Shown here: piece after piece, positions 43,151-51,715 of the stretch
How positions within the stretch are numbered: position 1 is the first letter of the stretch
Layout of the letters: the number at the start of each line of letters is the position of its first letter
Assembly (NCBI RefSeq): GCF_010729895.1
Contig: NZ_AP022612.1
Span: forward strand, 4,774,001 to 4,838,000
Direction of reading: 5' to 3'
Origin: Mycolicibacterium confluentis
Lineage (GTDB): Bacteria; Actinomycetota; Actinomycetes; Mycobacteriales; Mycobacteriaceae
DNA length: 64,000 bases
Made by a program: the position numbers and the translations under genes
Notes under the pieces: generated by a model
The model's database searches: none
Told to the model about the DNA's origin: nothing
The model's input: only the letters and a program-made list of their open reading frames with translations

Positions 43151-44071
43151 TCAGTCGCGCACGAAATCGCTGATCGCGGCGAGGAACTCATCGGGCTTCT
43201 CGACCATCGGGGTGTGCCCCGACCCGTCGATCAGCACCGGCGCCAGGCCCACCGCGGTGTAGCGCTCGACGTTCGCGGCGGTCGGCGTCAGCACGTCGCG
43301 CTCACCCCAGATCACCAGCGCGGGCTGTTCCAGCGCGGCCAGGCGATCGGCGATGTCCTGCTGCCCGTCGAGATCCTGGACCACGTTGGAGTCGCACACC
43401 CCGGTGTGGGTCAGCCGCTGCAGTGACCGGTAGGCGAAGTCGGGTACGGGATAGTCGTCGGCGAATCCGGTCTGCAGTGAGCTGGTGTCGAACGCGTCGA
43501 TGGCGCGGAACCGATCGAGCGCTGGACCCACGACGGGCCAGCAGACCATCTCCTTGAGCAGCGGCAGCGCACCCTGGTCGACCCCGGCGGGGGTGTCTGA
43601 GACGACGATCCGCTCCACCAGTTCGGGCTCGTCCTCCGCGACCGCGACGGCCACCGCGCCGCCCATCGAATGGCCCACCAGCACCGCCTGCCGGATTCCC
43701 AGGGCGTGCAGCGCCCCGCGGACCGCACCCGACTGGCCGGCCGCCCCGTAGGCGTCCTCGTCGCGGGGCGCTTCGGATCCCCCGTGACCGACCAGGTCGA
43801 TGGCGACGACCCGGCGACCGTCAGCCGCCAGGGCCGGAGCGACCTGGTCCCACCACTGGACCGAGGCCGAGTAGCCGTGCAGCAGCACGATCGCCGTGTC
43901 GCTGTCTGCCCGCCCGTACTCCCGGACATTGAGGTCAGGCCCGTCGAGTGGCAGCACCCGGCCGCCACCGAAGGGTTCGGCCACATGACTGTCCCGATCC
44001 ACAGCGACGGCGTTGACCAGCAGACCGGCGGCGACAACGGCCAGCACACCCACGACGATCTTGATGCCCAC
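43151..44071 (-). CDS. Membrane-anchored alpha/beta hydrolase
   Basis: 306 aa from GTG at 44071 (MGIKIVVGVLAVVAAG), chosen because GGCGGAG precedes it and it gives a hydrophobic N-terminal anchor (about 4-22); the long open frame above is the antisense of fadE2. Alpha/beta hydrolase fold: HGYSAS (oxyanion loop), GHSMGG (nucleophile Ser about 126), Asp in WGERDVLTP and His in GSGHTPMVEKP complete a serine triad. Probably an exported, anchored esterase or lipase-like enzyme; substrate unknown. Divergent from fadE2. Confidence 0.85.
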   Translation of the reverse strand: MGIKIVVGVLAVVAAGLLVNAVAVDRDSHVAEPFGGGRVLPLDGPDLNVREYGRADSDTAIVLLHGYSASVQWWDQVAPALAADGRRVVAIDLVGHGGSEAPRDEDAYGAAGQSGAVRGALHALGIRQAVLVGHSMGGAVAVAVAEDEPELVERIVVSDTPAGVDQGALPLLKEMVCWPVVGPALDRFRAIDAFDTSSLQTGFADDYPVPDFAYRSLQRLTHTGVCDSNVVQDLDGQQDIADRLAALEQPALVIWGERDVLTPTAANVERYTAVGLAPVLIDGSGHTPMVEKPDEFLAAISDFVRD

Positions 44072-44191
44072 GGGGCCGAATGCTCCGCCGAAGGTCGGCC
44101 CCCCGTCAAGCCATTTCGGCGCTGCAATATCGTGGAGCGCGCAGCGACCAACCAATCGGTTGGGAGCATCTCGGAACGAGAGGCCATTCGG

Positions 44192-45421
44192 ATGGATTTC
44201 GCGATGTCGGCGAAGGGTCAGGACTACCACAAGCGGCTCACCGAGTTCATGGTTGAGCACGTCCTGCCCGCCGAGAAGTCCTACGACGAGTACCGCGAGG
44301 AGAAGGGCCGCAAGGACTTCACGGTCCCGCCCGTCGTCGAGGAACTCAAGAAGATCGCCAAGTCCCAGGGCCTGTGGAACCTGTTCCTGCCCTCGGTGTC
44401 CGGGCTGACCAACCTCGAGTACGCGCCGCTGGCCGAGATCTCTGGGTGGAGCACCGAGATCGCCCCCGAGGCCATCAACTGCGCCGCACCCGACACCGGC
44501 AACATGGAGACCCTGCACCTGTTCGCCACCGAGGAACAGCGCAAGCAGTGGCTCGAACCGCTGCTGGCCGGTGAGATCCGCTCGGCGTTCTCGATGACCG
44601 AACCCGCCGTGGCGTCCAGCGACGCCCGCAACATCCAGACCGAGATCGTCCGCGACGGCGACCATTACGTCATCAACGGTCGCAAGTGGTGGACCTCGGG
44701 CGCCAACGATCCGCGCTGCAAGCTGCTGATCGTGATGGGCCGCACCAACCCCGAGGCCGCCAGCCATCAGCAGCAGTCGATGATCCTGGTCCCCTCCGAC
44801 ACCCCCGGTGTCAACATCCTGCGCTCGACGTCGGTGTTCGGTTGGCAGGACCAGCACGGCCACGCCGAGATCGTCTATGACAACGTCCGCGTCCCGGCCA
44901 CCAACCTGCTGGCCGAGGAGGGCATGGGCTTCGCGATCGCCCAGGCCCGTCTGGGCCCGGGCCGCATCCACCACTGCATGCGCGCCATCGGTGTGGCCGA
45001 GCGCGCACTGGCGCTGATGGTCGACCGCGTGCAGAACCGCATCGCCTTCGGCAAGCCGCTGGCCGAGCAGGGCATGGTGCAGCACGCGATCGCGTTGTCC
45101 CGCAACGAGATCGACCAGGCCCGCATGCTGTGCCACAAGGCCGCCTGGGTCATCGACCAGCACGGCAACAAGGCCGCGCACGGCCTGGTGTCGCAGATCA
45201 AGGCCGTCGCTCCGCAGATGGCCTGCAACGTGATCGACCGCGCCATCCAGACCCATGGCGCCGCGGGCGTCTCCGACGACACGGTCCTGGCCAAGATGTA
45301 CGGCTGGCAGCGCGCCATGCGGATCTTCGACGGCCCAGACGAGGTGCACCTGCGCACCATCGCGCGCCACGAACTCGGTGCCGAGAAGAGCCCGCTGGCC
45401 GCGGCGGTCACCCCCAAGTGA
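44192..45421 (+). CDS. fadE2: Acyl-CoA dehydrogenase, FadE2-like
   Basis: 409 aa from ATG at 44192 (MDFAMSAKGQDYHKRL); ATG at 44204 is an alternative. Acyl-CoA dehydrogenase fold: FSMTEPAVASSDA (FAD-binding signature, mid-protein), GRKWWTSGAND, NRIAFGKPLAEQGMVQ and QTHGAAGVSDDTVLAKMYGWQRAM. The last resembles ACAD10/11-type enzymes more than short-chain ACADs. It catalyses alpha,beta-dehydrogenation in fatty-acid breakdown. Followed by ptbB with GTGA overlap, as in M. tuberculosis (Rv0154c-Rv0153c). Confidence 0.9.
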   Translation: MDFAMSAKGQDYHKRLTEFMVEHVLPAEKSYDEYREEKGRKDFTVPPVVEELKKIAKSQGLWNLFLPSVSGLTNLEYAPLAEISGWSTEIAPEAINCAAPDTGNMETLHLFATEEQRKQWLEPLLAGEIRSAFSMTEPAVASSDARNIQTEIVRDGDHYVINGRKWWTSGANDPRCKLLIVMGRTNPEAASHQQQSMILVPSDTPGVNILRSTSVFGWQDQHGHAEIVYDNVRVPATNLLAEEGMGFAIAQARLGPGRIHHCMRAIGVAERALALMVDRVQNRIAFGKPLAEQGMVQHAIALSRNEIDQARMLCHKAAWVIDQHGNKAAHGLVSQIKAVAPQMACNVIDRAIQTHGAAGVSDDTVLAKMYGWQRAMRIFDGPDEVHLRTIARHELGAEKSPLAAAVTPK

Positions 45422-46224
45422 CGGCAGAACTGTCCGGGGGCTGGAACTTCCGCGATGTCTCCACGTCGACCTCGCAGGCCATCGCTCCCGGACGTCTCTT
45501 CCGCGCTGGTGAGCTGAGCCAGCTCGACGACACGGGCGTGCAGCAGTTGCGCACGCTCGGCGTCACCGACGTCGCTGACCTGCGCACCGCGATCGAAGTC
45601 GAGAAGCACGGCGCCGACCTGGTTCCTGACGGGATCGTCGTGCACCTGCTGCCGTTCGTCGAGGTCGTCGTGTCGGTCGACGGGGATGCCCCGCACGAGA
45701 ACGCCTTCCAGCGGCTGATGACCGAGAAGCCCGACGAGGAGTCGATGTTCGACGCCGCGCAGCGCTACATGACCGAGGAGTACACGCGCTTCGCGAAGGC
45801 GCCCGGCGCCGCGCGGGCCGTGAACCGCATGGTCACGCTGCTCGCCGGCGGATCGTCGGTGCTGACGCACTGCTTCGCGGGCAAGGACCGCACGGGCTTC
45901 TCCGTCGCGGTGATCCTCGAGGCCGCGGGCATCGACCGCGACACCGTGATGGCCGACTATCTGGCCAGCAATGCCAGCGCACCGCGCCTTCGTGAGCTGA
46001 TCATGGAGCGCATCGCCCAACGCTTCGACGGCCAGATCCCCGACGAAGCACGCGAATTCACCGAGGCCCGACTCTCCGACGACGTGCTCGGTGTCCGCGC
46101 GGAGTACCTGGAGGCCGCCCTGCGCACGATCGAGACCGACTTCGGTTCGGTCGAGGGGTATGTGCGCTCGACATCGGTCAGCGACGAGGACCTCGCGCGC
46201 CTGCGCACCGCCCTCCGCGGGTGA
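45418..46224 (+). CDS. ptbB: Protein tyrosine/lipid phosphatase PtpB (MptpB-like)
   Basis: 268 aa, GTG start overlapping the fadE2 stop. The active-site P-loop HCFAGKDRTG (151-160, nucleophile Cys152) carries the extra Lys and Asp that mark the atypical MptpB family with dual protein and phosphoinositide phosphatase activity. An N-terminal RDVST segment and the FRAGELSQL strand also match. In M. tuberculosis the secreted enzyme dampens host signalling; in an environmental species the role is likely different. The stop TGA lies within the left arm of the 46221-46273 palindrome, which probably ends transcription. Confidence 0.9.
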   Translation: MTAELSGGWNFRDVSTSTSQAIAPGRLFRAGELSQLDDTGVQQLRTLGVTDVADLRTAIEVEKHGADLVPDGIVVHLLPFVEVVVSVDGDAPHENAFQRLMTEKPDEESMFDAAQRYMTEEYTRFAKAPGAARAVNRMVTLLAGGSSVLTHCFAGKDRTGFSVAVILEAAGIDRDTVMADYLASNASAPRLRELIMERIAQRFDGQIPDEAREFTEARLSDDVLGVRAEYLEAALRTIETDFGSVEGYVRSTSVSDEDLARLRTALRG

Positions 46225-46273
46225 TTTCGGCGCGGTAGAAGGCGCCCAGCGCCGGAAAGCGCGCCGAAATCAC
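46221..46273. terminator. Long palindrome (copy 1), bidirectional terminator carrying both stop codons
   Basis: GTGATTTCGGCGCG (46221-46234) and its exact complement (46260-46273) enclose a second hairpin, GGCGC-CCA-GCGCC (46241-46253). The TGA in the left arm is the stop of ptbB (46222-46224), and the TGA read from the right arm is the stop of the convergent 46270-46542 gene. The same arms recur at 51661-51715. Confidence 0.85.
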
Positions 46274-46542
46274 GCGCTCTCAAGCGCCTCCCCGACCTCC
46301 TCCACCATCCTGCTGTGCTCGTTCTGCATCAGCAGGTGCCCGGCGCCGACAAGCAGCGCGACCGGCCAGTCGATGATCTCAAGCGCTGCCAGAATGCCGA
46401 GCGCGCCGTAGTAGGCCAGCTGCTCGGGCGGCGGCACCTGCACTCGGCCGAGCACCGGCAGCGTCGCGGTGAACCCACGCGCGTTACGCACGACGTGCAC
46501 CGCGTCGCGATGCCCCTTGACCTGTGTCGAGTTTTCGGCCAT
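46270..46542 (-). CDS. Small protein of the ctpI operon with WP helix motif
   Basis: 90 aa, ATG at 46542 with GGGAAGG upstream, 14 bases after the ctpI stop. A charged N-terminal half (VKGHRDAVHVVRNARGF) is followed by a PPPEQLAYYGALGILAALE stretch and IIDWPVALLVGAGHLLMQNEH, one hydrophobic helical hairpin. The Ile-Xaa-Trp-Pro segment resembles one in the gene upstream of ctpI (51008-51523). No known domain. Its place right after ctpI suggests an accessory subunit or regulator of that P-type ATPase. The stop codon is part of the palindrome at 46221-46273. Confidence 0.7.
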   Translation of the reverse strand: MAENSTQVKGHRDAVHVVRNARGFTATLPVLGRVQVPPPEQLAYYGALGILAALEIIDWPVALLVGAGHLLMQNEHSRMVEEVGEALESA

Positions 46543-46556
46543 TGGTCACCTTCCCG

Positions 46557-49500
46557 TCATGTCGACGTCGACGATTCGACGCGTCGAGTCCGCAACGTGA
46601 GTGGCGTGAAAGCACTAGGTTCAGGCGCGGCCGCCGATCCATTGACCGACGCCGTCACCCGCGCCCTGGTTGTTCCGCTGCGGGAGTTGTACGCGGTGCT
46701 GTGGCGCTGGGGACTGCTCGACATCGACGACTGAGCTGACTCGGTCGGGGGCGGCGGGTTGAATCTCGTCAGGAGCCTGGGAGCGGCCGCGGCAACACCG
46801 GTGGCCAGTCCCGCCGCGGTGAGCGCCTGCGCCCACCCCAGTGGGTCCAGCGGTGTGCATCCCAGCAGTTGGCTGATCCCGGGCGTGCTGATCACGGCTC
46901 CCAACGTCAGCAGGGACCCGGCCGCGGTGGCCACCACCAGGGGGCTGTGCGAATCGATCAGGGTCTGAGCAAGCTGAGTGGACACCAACGCCACCAACGC
47001 CACGGTGGACGCCCGGCGCGGTGCCACCGGAAATCCCGAGACCAGCCAGGCGCCGGTGGCCGCACCCGCGGTCGCGGCACCACGGATCGCCACGGTTCGC
47101 CACAGCTGCGCTTCGCGGGGACCGTGCAGGGCAGCCGAGGACCCAGCCCTGGTGGGGCTGACCGCCAGCGCGGCGGCCGGCAGCGCATCGGTCATCATGT
47201 TCACCAACAACAGTTGCCGAGTGTTGAGCGGTGATCGGCCGGTGAGTGCGCTGCCGACGATGGAGAACGCCACCTCGCCCGCGTTGCCACCCAGCAGCAC
47301 CGACACCGCGGCCTGAACCCGGTGCCACAACTGCTGACCCTCATCCAGGGCGTCGATCAGCGAGCCGATGCGCCCGTCGAGCAGCAGCACGTCGGCCGAG
47401 CTGCGCGCGGGGTCGCTGCCGCGTGCGGCCACCCCGATCCCCACGGTGGCCGCCCGGATTGCGGCGGCGTCGTTGGCCCCGTCACCGACCATGGCGCAGA
47501 CCCGGCCGGCGCGTTCCAGGGTCTGCACGACCTGCACCTTGTGCTCCGGTGTCATCCGGGCGAACACACGGAGTTCCCGCACGGCACGCTCCTGGCTGCG
47601 ACGTGACATCGCCGCCCATTCCTCACCGCTGATGACCTGGTCGGAAGAGACGGGCAGGCCCAACTCCGCAGCGATCGCCTTTGCGGTGACAGGATGGTCT
47701 CCGGTGATCAGACGCACCCCGATCTTCCTCTGCTGCAACGTCTTCAACACCTCAGCGGCGTCAGGTCGCGGGGTGTCGGACAATCCCAGCAGGCCGACGA
47801 ACCGCAACCGGCTGCCGCACAGCGCGGCGAGTTGGTCGGCGTCGGCTCGGCCCCGTTCGGCCTGCGCCGGGGTCAACGTGCGACGGGCGACCGCCAGCAC
47901 CCGCAGACCGTCGCGCGCCATCTTCTCGACTGCCCGCCCGACCGCGGGGTCCAGCTCCCGGCATGCGGCCAAGACCACCTCGGGCGCCCCTTTGATCGCC
48001 AGCTCGTCGCCGATCATCGCCGCCGAGAATTTCCGGCCGGATCGGAACGGCAGGTGACTGCCGATCTCTGCGGCGGCCGGACGACCCGCTGCCGCCTCAG
48101 CGATGGCGGAGTCGGTCGCGTGTTCATGATGAGCGCCGTTCTTGGGCGGCGTGGCACGCGCGGCGCAGTCCAGTACGTCCTGCTCGGAGGCCGCTCCGCC
48201 TACCGTGCTCACCCGCGACACGCGCAGTCGGTTCTCGCTCAGGGTGCCGGTCTTGTCGAAGCACACGACGTCCACGCGGCCCAATGCCTCGACCGATCGT
48301 GGGCTGCGGACCAGCGCTCCAGCAGTGGTCAGCCGCCGCGCCGAAGCCTGCTGAGCCAGGGTGGCCACCAGCGGAAGCCCCTCCGGCACCGCCGCCACCG
48401 CAACCGCGACACCGCTGGTCACCGCACTGCGCAGGGGCAGCCGGTGCAGCAGACCCAGCCCGCTGACCAGTGCGCCACCGGCCATGCTGTAGGGCAGGGC
48501 GCGGTTGGTCAGTTCCCGCAGCTGGGTCTGTAGGCCGACCGTGGGCCCGGCACCGCGCCCGACGTCGGTGGCGCGCCGCGCCTGCGTCGCGCCACCCGCC
48601 TCGGTCACCACCGCAACGACTCGTCCGGCGACCAGCGTCGTCGTGGCGTGCAGCATGCAGTGCCGTTCGGCAAGCACCGCGCCGGGCGTGGCCGCGGCCT
48701 GTTTGGGCACCGGCAGGGATTCCCCGGTGAGCGCAGCTTCATCGGCCTCGGCGTCGAGCGCCTCGATGATCCGCGCGTCGGCCGGAACGACCTCCCCCGG
48801 CCACACCTCGATGATGTCGCCGGGTCGCAGCGCGGTGGCCGGCACGTTCTGGTAATCGACATGGTCGGGGCCACCGACGACCCTGCGGGCGGTGGGATCC
48901 TGCACGGCGAGCAGCCGACGCAGCAGCCGCTCCGCCCGAACCTGTTGAGTCGCGGCCAGCAGGGCGTTGCCGGTCAGCACCGAGCCGACCAATACGGCGT
49001 CGACCGGTGAGCCGAGCATGGCGCTGGCGACCGAGCCCACCGCGAGCACGGGAGTCAGTGGATCGCCGAGTTCGGCCCGCAGTGCCGTGACGAACTCGGT
49101 CACACGTTGCGGCATGACAGCACCTCGTCCCCGCCCGCCGACGCTCTTCGCCGAGCGCTGCACAGCCGCCGCAGCCCGACCGTCACCAAGGCGCTCGAGC
49201 ACCTGCTCGGCGCTCATCGCATGCCAATCCTCGACCGACTCCGGCTCGGGTTCAGGATCCCGGAGCACACCGCGGGCCAGCCAAAGTCCACTCACCAGGC
49301 CCATCACGGCGCCCGCGGACACCGGCCCCGGGCCCCGCCCGCGCACGCCCGGGACCATCAGCAGCGCGCCCAACAGCGTGCCGCCGATGGCGAGTTCCAC
49401 CCCGCGCTCGCTTGCCCGCCGTGCGGCGGGCAGGGCATGCAAGAGGCGCCACACCGCCATCAGGTCGGTGGCCAGGACGTCGGCGTGCCACGGAATGACA

Positions 49501-51011
49501 GGGCCCTGGCCGAGCACGCCGACCGCGAAGTCCGCGGCCAGGAGTGCACGAGGTGCAGCGGCCGAGAGCACCGCCACCGTGCGACCTTCGCGCTGCAGCG
49601 TGTCGACCGCCCGCGCCAATGCCGCATCGATACCGTCGCCACCGGGGTGCAGATCGTCGAACGACGAACGCAGCTCGCCGAGTTGGTCTAAGTCCACAGA
49701 CACCGCGTGCACTCCGGCCCGGCGCATCTCGGCAAGCACCGGGCGGGCCAGTGGGTCGTGCCTGTTGCGCACCAGCACCCGTCCCCGGGCCCCGCCGTTC
49801 GTTGTCACGGTGTCGAACTTCGGCGCCACCTCGTGCCAGCCGGCGGCCAGCCGGCCCGCGCGCAGCTGCTCCTGCGCCCACTGCCAGACCGCCGCGCGAT
49901 TCGATTCGTCCACATCGCGAAACTCCCCGACCTTCAGCTCGTCCCCGGCCAGCACGCGCGGGTCGACGACCACCGTGTCGACTCGATCAAGCATGCGTAA
50001 TGCGTTGGCCTGTAACGGGATGAATTCGTTTCGATCAGCCAGGCCACGCCCCAAGGTGCTGGCGAACGCCTCCCGCGAACAGCGCGCCGCCTTGGGCGCG
50101 GTCACCGCGGCCGCGATCGCAGCCGAGTCGAGATCTCGCGTCAGCAGACCGACCGCCGCCGCGGCGGCCACTTGAGCCTGCGCGCAACGTTCGGCATGCC
50201 GCTCCAGCGGCCCATCCGGCAGTGCGCAGGGCCGGGGCGCGACGGGGGTTGCGGTGCGGCACTCGGCGTTCGCCGCCAACCTGGGTTCCATTGCCTGCCA
50301 GGCATTTGCGCCTGCGGCCGCCTCGGCCAGCTGCGACAGGTGCCGCAGGAATTCCACGGTGACCGCGGCGGGAGCTTGAGTCAGGGCGTAGATCGTGGCC
50401 ACGCCCAGGCTCAGCGCGGCGTCGGCGGCCTGCGTGCCGAGCCGTCCCTCCACCAGAGCCCGCACCTTCGGTTGGTAGTCGACGGCGGCGAGTACGGCGC
50501 TCACACCGGTGGGCAGTCGTGGCAGCATCAACGTCCTTCCAGCGACCGCCACACCCACACCGACACCGCTGGCGACTGCGGAGATGCCCTTGAGCGCCAA
50601 GAGAATTCCGTCCCCCGGCAGATCGTTGGGCCGCCGACTCGCCGCCTGGTTCCCCGCCGCAGACTCAGCCGCGGCGACCAGCTCACGCAACCGAGCCAGC
50701 TCGGGCACGTCGGGACGGGTGCCGTCGAGTTCGACGACAACGCGTGACAACGGACAGTTCAACCGCGCTGAGCGCACCCCCGGCTGGGCCCGGAGTCCTT
50801 TCAGCACCGCCGACCCGACGCGACGGCCACCGGGGTCGTTCAGTCCGCGCACCTCGATCCAACACCGGTCCGCCCCCTGCCAGCAGCGACGGGCCGGTGG
50901 CCCACCGGCCATCTCCACGGCCGCGGCCAGGACCGTCTGCACGGGCTGCGCCAAGGGCGACACCGCCAGCGCGACGGCGCCCTGGACCTTCCGGCCGAGC
51001 GCGGTGATCAC
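46557..51011 (-). CDS. ctpI: P-type cation-transporting ATPase CtpI
   Basis: 1484 aa, GTG start overlapping the upstream stop. The C-terminal half is a complete P-type ATPase: TGES (762-765), PEGLP (875-879, membrane helix 4), phosphorylation motif DKTGT (919-923) and GDGAND (1176-1181). The N-terminal half (about 250-590) looks like a degenerate second copy of the catalytic part: VVVDPRVL (about 347-354) stands where DKTGT would be, and GRTVAVLSAAAPRALLAADFAVGVL resembles the hinge region. The first 100 residues are HMA-like (CWIEVRGLND). Length and layout fit Rv0107c of M. tuberculosis. The ion is not established. The last 55 or so residues are Ser/Thr/Arg-rich and antisense to a possible small gene. 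Confidence 0.9.
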   Translation of the reverse strand: MITALGRKVQGAVALAVSPLAQPVQTVLAAAVEMAGGPPARRCWQGADRCWIEVRGLNDPGGRRVGSAVLKGLRAQPGVRSARLNCPLSRVVVELDGTRPDVPELARLRELVAAAESAAGNQAASRRPNDLPGDGILLALKGISAVASGVGVGVAVAGRTLMLPRLPTGVSAVLAAVDYQPKVRALVEGRLGTQAADAALSLGVATIYALTQAPAAVTVEFLRHLSQLAEAAAGANAWQAMEPRLAANAECRTATPVAPRPCALPDGPLERHAERCAQAQVAAAAAVGLLTRDLDSAAIAAAVTAPKAARCSREAFASTLGRGLADRNEFIPLQANALRMLDRVDTVVVDPRVLAGDELKVGEFRDVDESNRAAVWQWAQEQLRAGRLAAGWHEVAPKFDTVTTNGGARGRVLVRNRHDPLARPVLAEMRRAGVHAVSVDLDQLGELRSSFDDLHPGGDGIDAALARAVDTLQREGRTVAVLSAAAPRALLAADFAVGVLGQGPVIPWHADVLATDLMAVWRLLHALPAARRASERGVELAIGGTLLGALLMVPGVRGRGPGPVSAGAVMGLVSGLWLARGVLRDPEPEPESVEDWHAMSAEQVLERLGDGRAAAAVQRSAKSVGGRGRGAVMPQRVTEFVTALRAELGDPLTPVLAVGSVASAMLGSPVDAVLVGSVLTGNALLAATQQVRAERLLRRLLAVQDPTARRVVGGPDHVDYQNVPATALRPGDIIEVWPGEVVPADARIIEALDAEADEAALTGESLPVPKQAAATPGAVLAERHCMLHATTTLVAGRVVAVVTEAGGATQARRATDVGRGAGPTVGLQTQLRELTNRALPYSMAGGALVSGLGLLHRLPLRSAVTSGVAVAVAAVPEGLPLVATLAQQASARRLTTAGALVRSPRSVEALGRVDVVCFDKTGTLSENRLRVSRVSTVGGAASEQDVLDCAARATPPKNGAHHEHATDSAIAEAAAGRPAAAEIGSHLPFRSGRKFSAAMIGDELAIKGAPEVVLAACRELDPAVGRAVEKMARDGLRVLAVARRTLTPAQAERGRADADQLAALCGSRLRFVGLLGLSDTPRPDAAEVLKTLQQRKIGVRLITGDHPVTAKAIAAELGLPVSSDQVISGEEWAAMSRRSQERAVRELRVFARMTPEHKVQVVQTLERAGRVCAMVGDGANDAAAIRAATVGIGVAARGSDPARSSADVLLLDGRIGSLIDALDEGQQLWHRVQAAVSVLLGGNAGEVAFSIVGSALTGRSPLNTRQLLLVNMMTDALPAAALAVSPTRAGSSAALHGPREAQLWRTVAIRGAATAGAATGAWLVSGFPVAPRRASTVALVALVSTQLAQTLIDSHSPLVVATAAGSLLTLGAVISTPGISQLLGCTPLDPLGWAQALTAAGLATGVAAAAPRLLTRFNPPPPTESAQSSMSSSPQRHSTAYNSRSGTTRARVTASVNGSAAAPEPSAFTPLTLRTRRVESSTST
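46597..46734 (+). CDS. Candidate 45-aa ORF antisense to the ctpI tail
   Basis: GTG at 46597 (or in-frame GTG at 46606), stop TGA at 46732-46734. The peptide ends in LRELYAVLWRWGLLDIDD, a well-formed amphipathic segment, in contrast with the low-complexity CtpI tail encoded on the other strand. No Shine-Dalgarno sequence is obvious. Either it is a real small gene, and CtpI's tail is its shadow, or the reverse. The close spacing of the 90-aa gene behind the ctpI stop argues that the CtpI frame is translated to the end. Confidence 0.3.
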   Translation: MSGVKALGSGAAADPLTDAVTRALVVPLRELYAVLWRWGLLDIDD

Positions 51012-51523
51012 CGCGAGCGGGTTGCTGCCCCAGCGCGGCGGGCCGCAGTTTTAGCGGCGCCGGTGGTGGAGGCGGGCCGCTTGGCTGTCCTCGACGACGA
51101 CTTCGCTGACGACTTCGACGGCGACCGAGACGACGACCTCGGCGACGACCCGGACGACGTCGACCGGGACGAGGATCCTGCCGCCGAAGAGGTCGACGCC
51201 GCCGATGCCGGCGGTCCCGATGATCTCTCGACCTGCCCGTCGTGGGCACGCTTGTTCAGTTCGTGGACGACGAGCGCAGTGCCGCCGACGGTCAACAGCA
51301 GCGGCCACTCGATCAGACCCGCGGCACCCACGGCGGCCAACGTGAGTGCGGCCGCCGTGGACGAGTGGCTGCCTTCACTCATTCCGTTGCGAATTCCGGC
51401 GCCGACACCCTTTACTCCTCCAATCACCCCGTTGATCGCAGCCCCGCCGATCGCGCCGGCAGTCGCGGTGGCGGCGTCCGCGGTCCGGCTGACCATCTGG
51501 GTGGCCCCTGAGACGATGTTCAT
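51008..51523 (-). CDS. Helical-hairpin protein with Ser/Arg/Lys tail, upstream of ctpI
   Basis: 171 aa from ATG at 51523 with GGGAGGAG before it. Residues 1-65 are Ala/Gly-rich with MVSRTADAATATAGAIGGAA and GVIGGVKGVGAGIRNG, predicted helical. A hydrophobic segment AAGLIEWPLLLTVGGTALVV (about 70-89) shares the Ile-Glu/Asp-Trp-Pro pattern with the 90-aa gene downstream of ctpI. The rest is a basic disordered tail of Ser, Arg, Lys, Thr and Ala (about 105-171). GTGA overlap with ctpI indicates coupling. Likely a partner of CtpI; no known domain. Confidence 0.75.
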   Translation of the reverse strand: MNIVSGATQMVSRTADAATATAGAIGGAAINGVIGGVKGVGAGIRNGMSEGSHSSTAAALTLAAVGAAGLIEWPLLLTVGGTALVVHELNKRAHDGQVERSSGPPASAASTSSAAGSSSRSTSSGSSPRSSSRSPSKSSAKSSSRTAKRPASTTGAAKTAARRAGAATRSR

Positions 51524-51660
51524 TTCGGTCTCCTCCCGTTGACCGACTTCCTCACTACTCCGTATACCCAGGTTGGGAGGGGTTATCGGGGAAGTGTCAC
51601 GAAAAACCAAGGAACCGCGACTGACATCACGCGCTCACGGCCACGACTGGATCCCTCGCA

Positions 51661-51715
51661 GGTGATTTCGGCGCGGTTACCGGCGCACAGCGCGGGAGAA
51701 CGCGCCGAAATCACC
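51661..51715. terminator. Long palindrome (copy 2)
   Basis: GGTGATTTCGGCGCG (51661-51675) and its exact complement (51701-51715), 15-bp arms with a 25-base centre that can form a short inner hairpin. The right arm read on the minus strand supplies the TGA of the DUF456 gene (stop 51711-51713). Arms identical to copy 1 at 46221-46273; centres differ. Confidence 0.85.

Noticed and set aside
43670..45421. Extended fadE2 and hydrolase frames running through each other's gene
   Set aside because: High-GC read-through frames; domain starts, ribosome binding sites and the divergent arrangement fix the true starts at 44192 and 44071.
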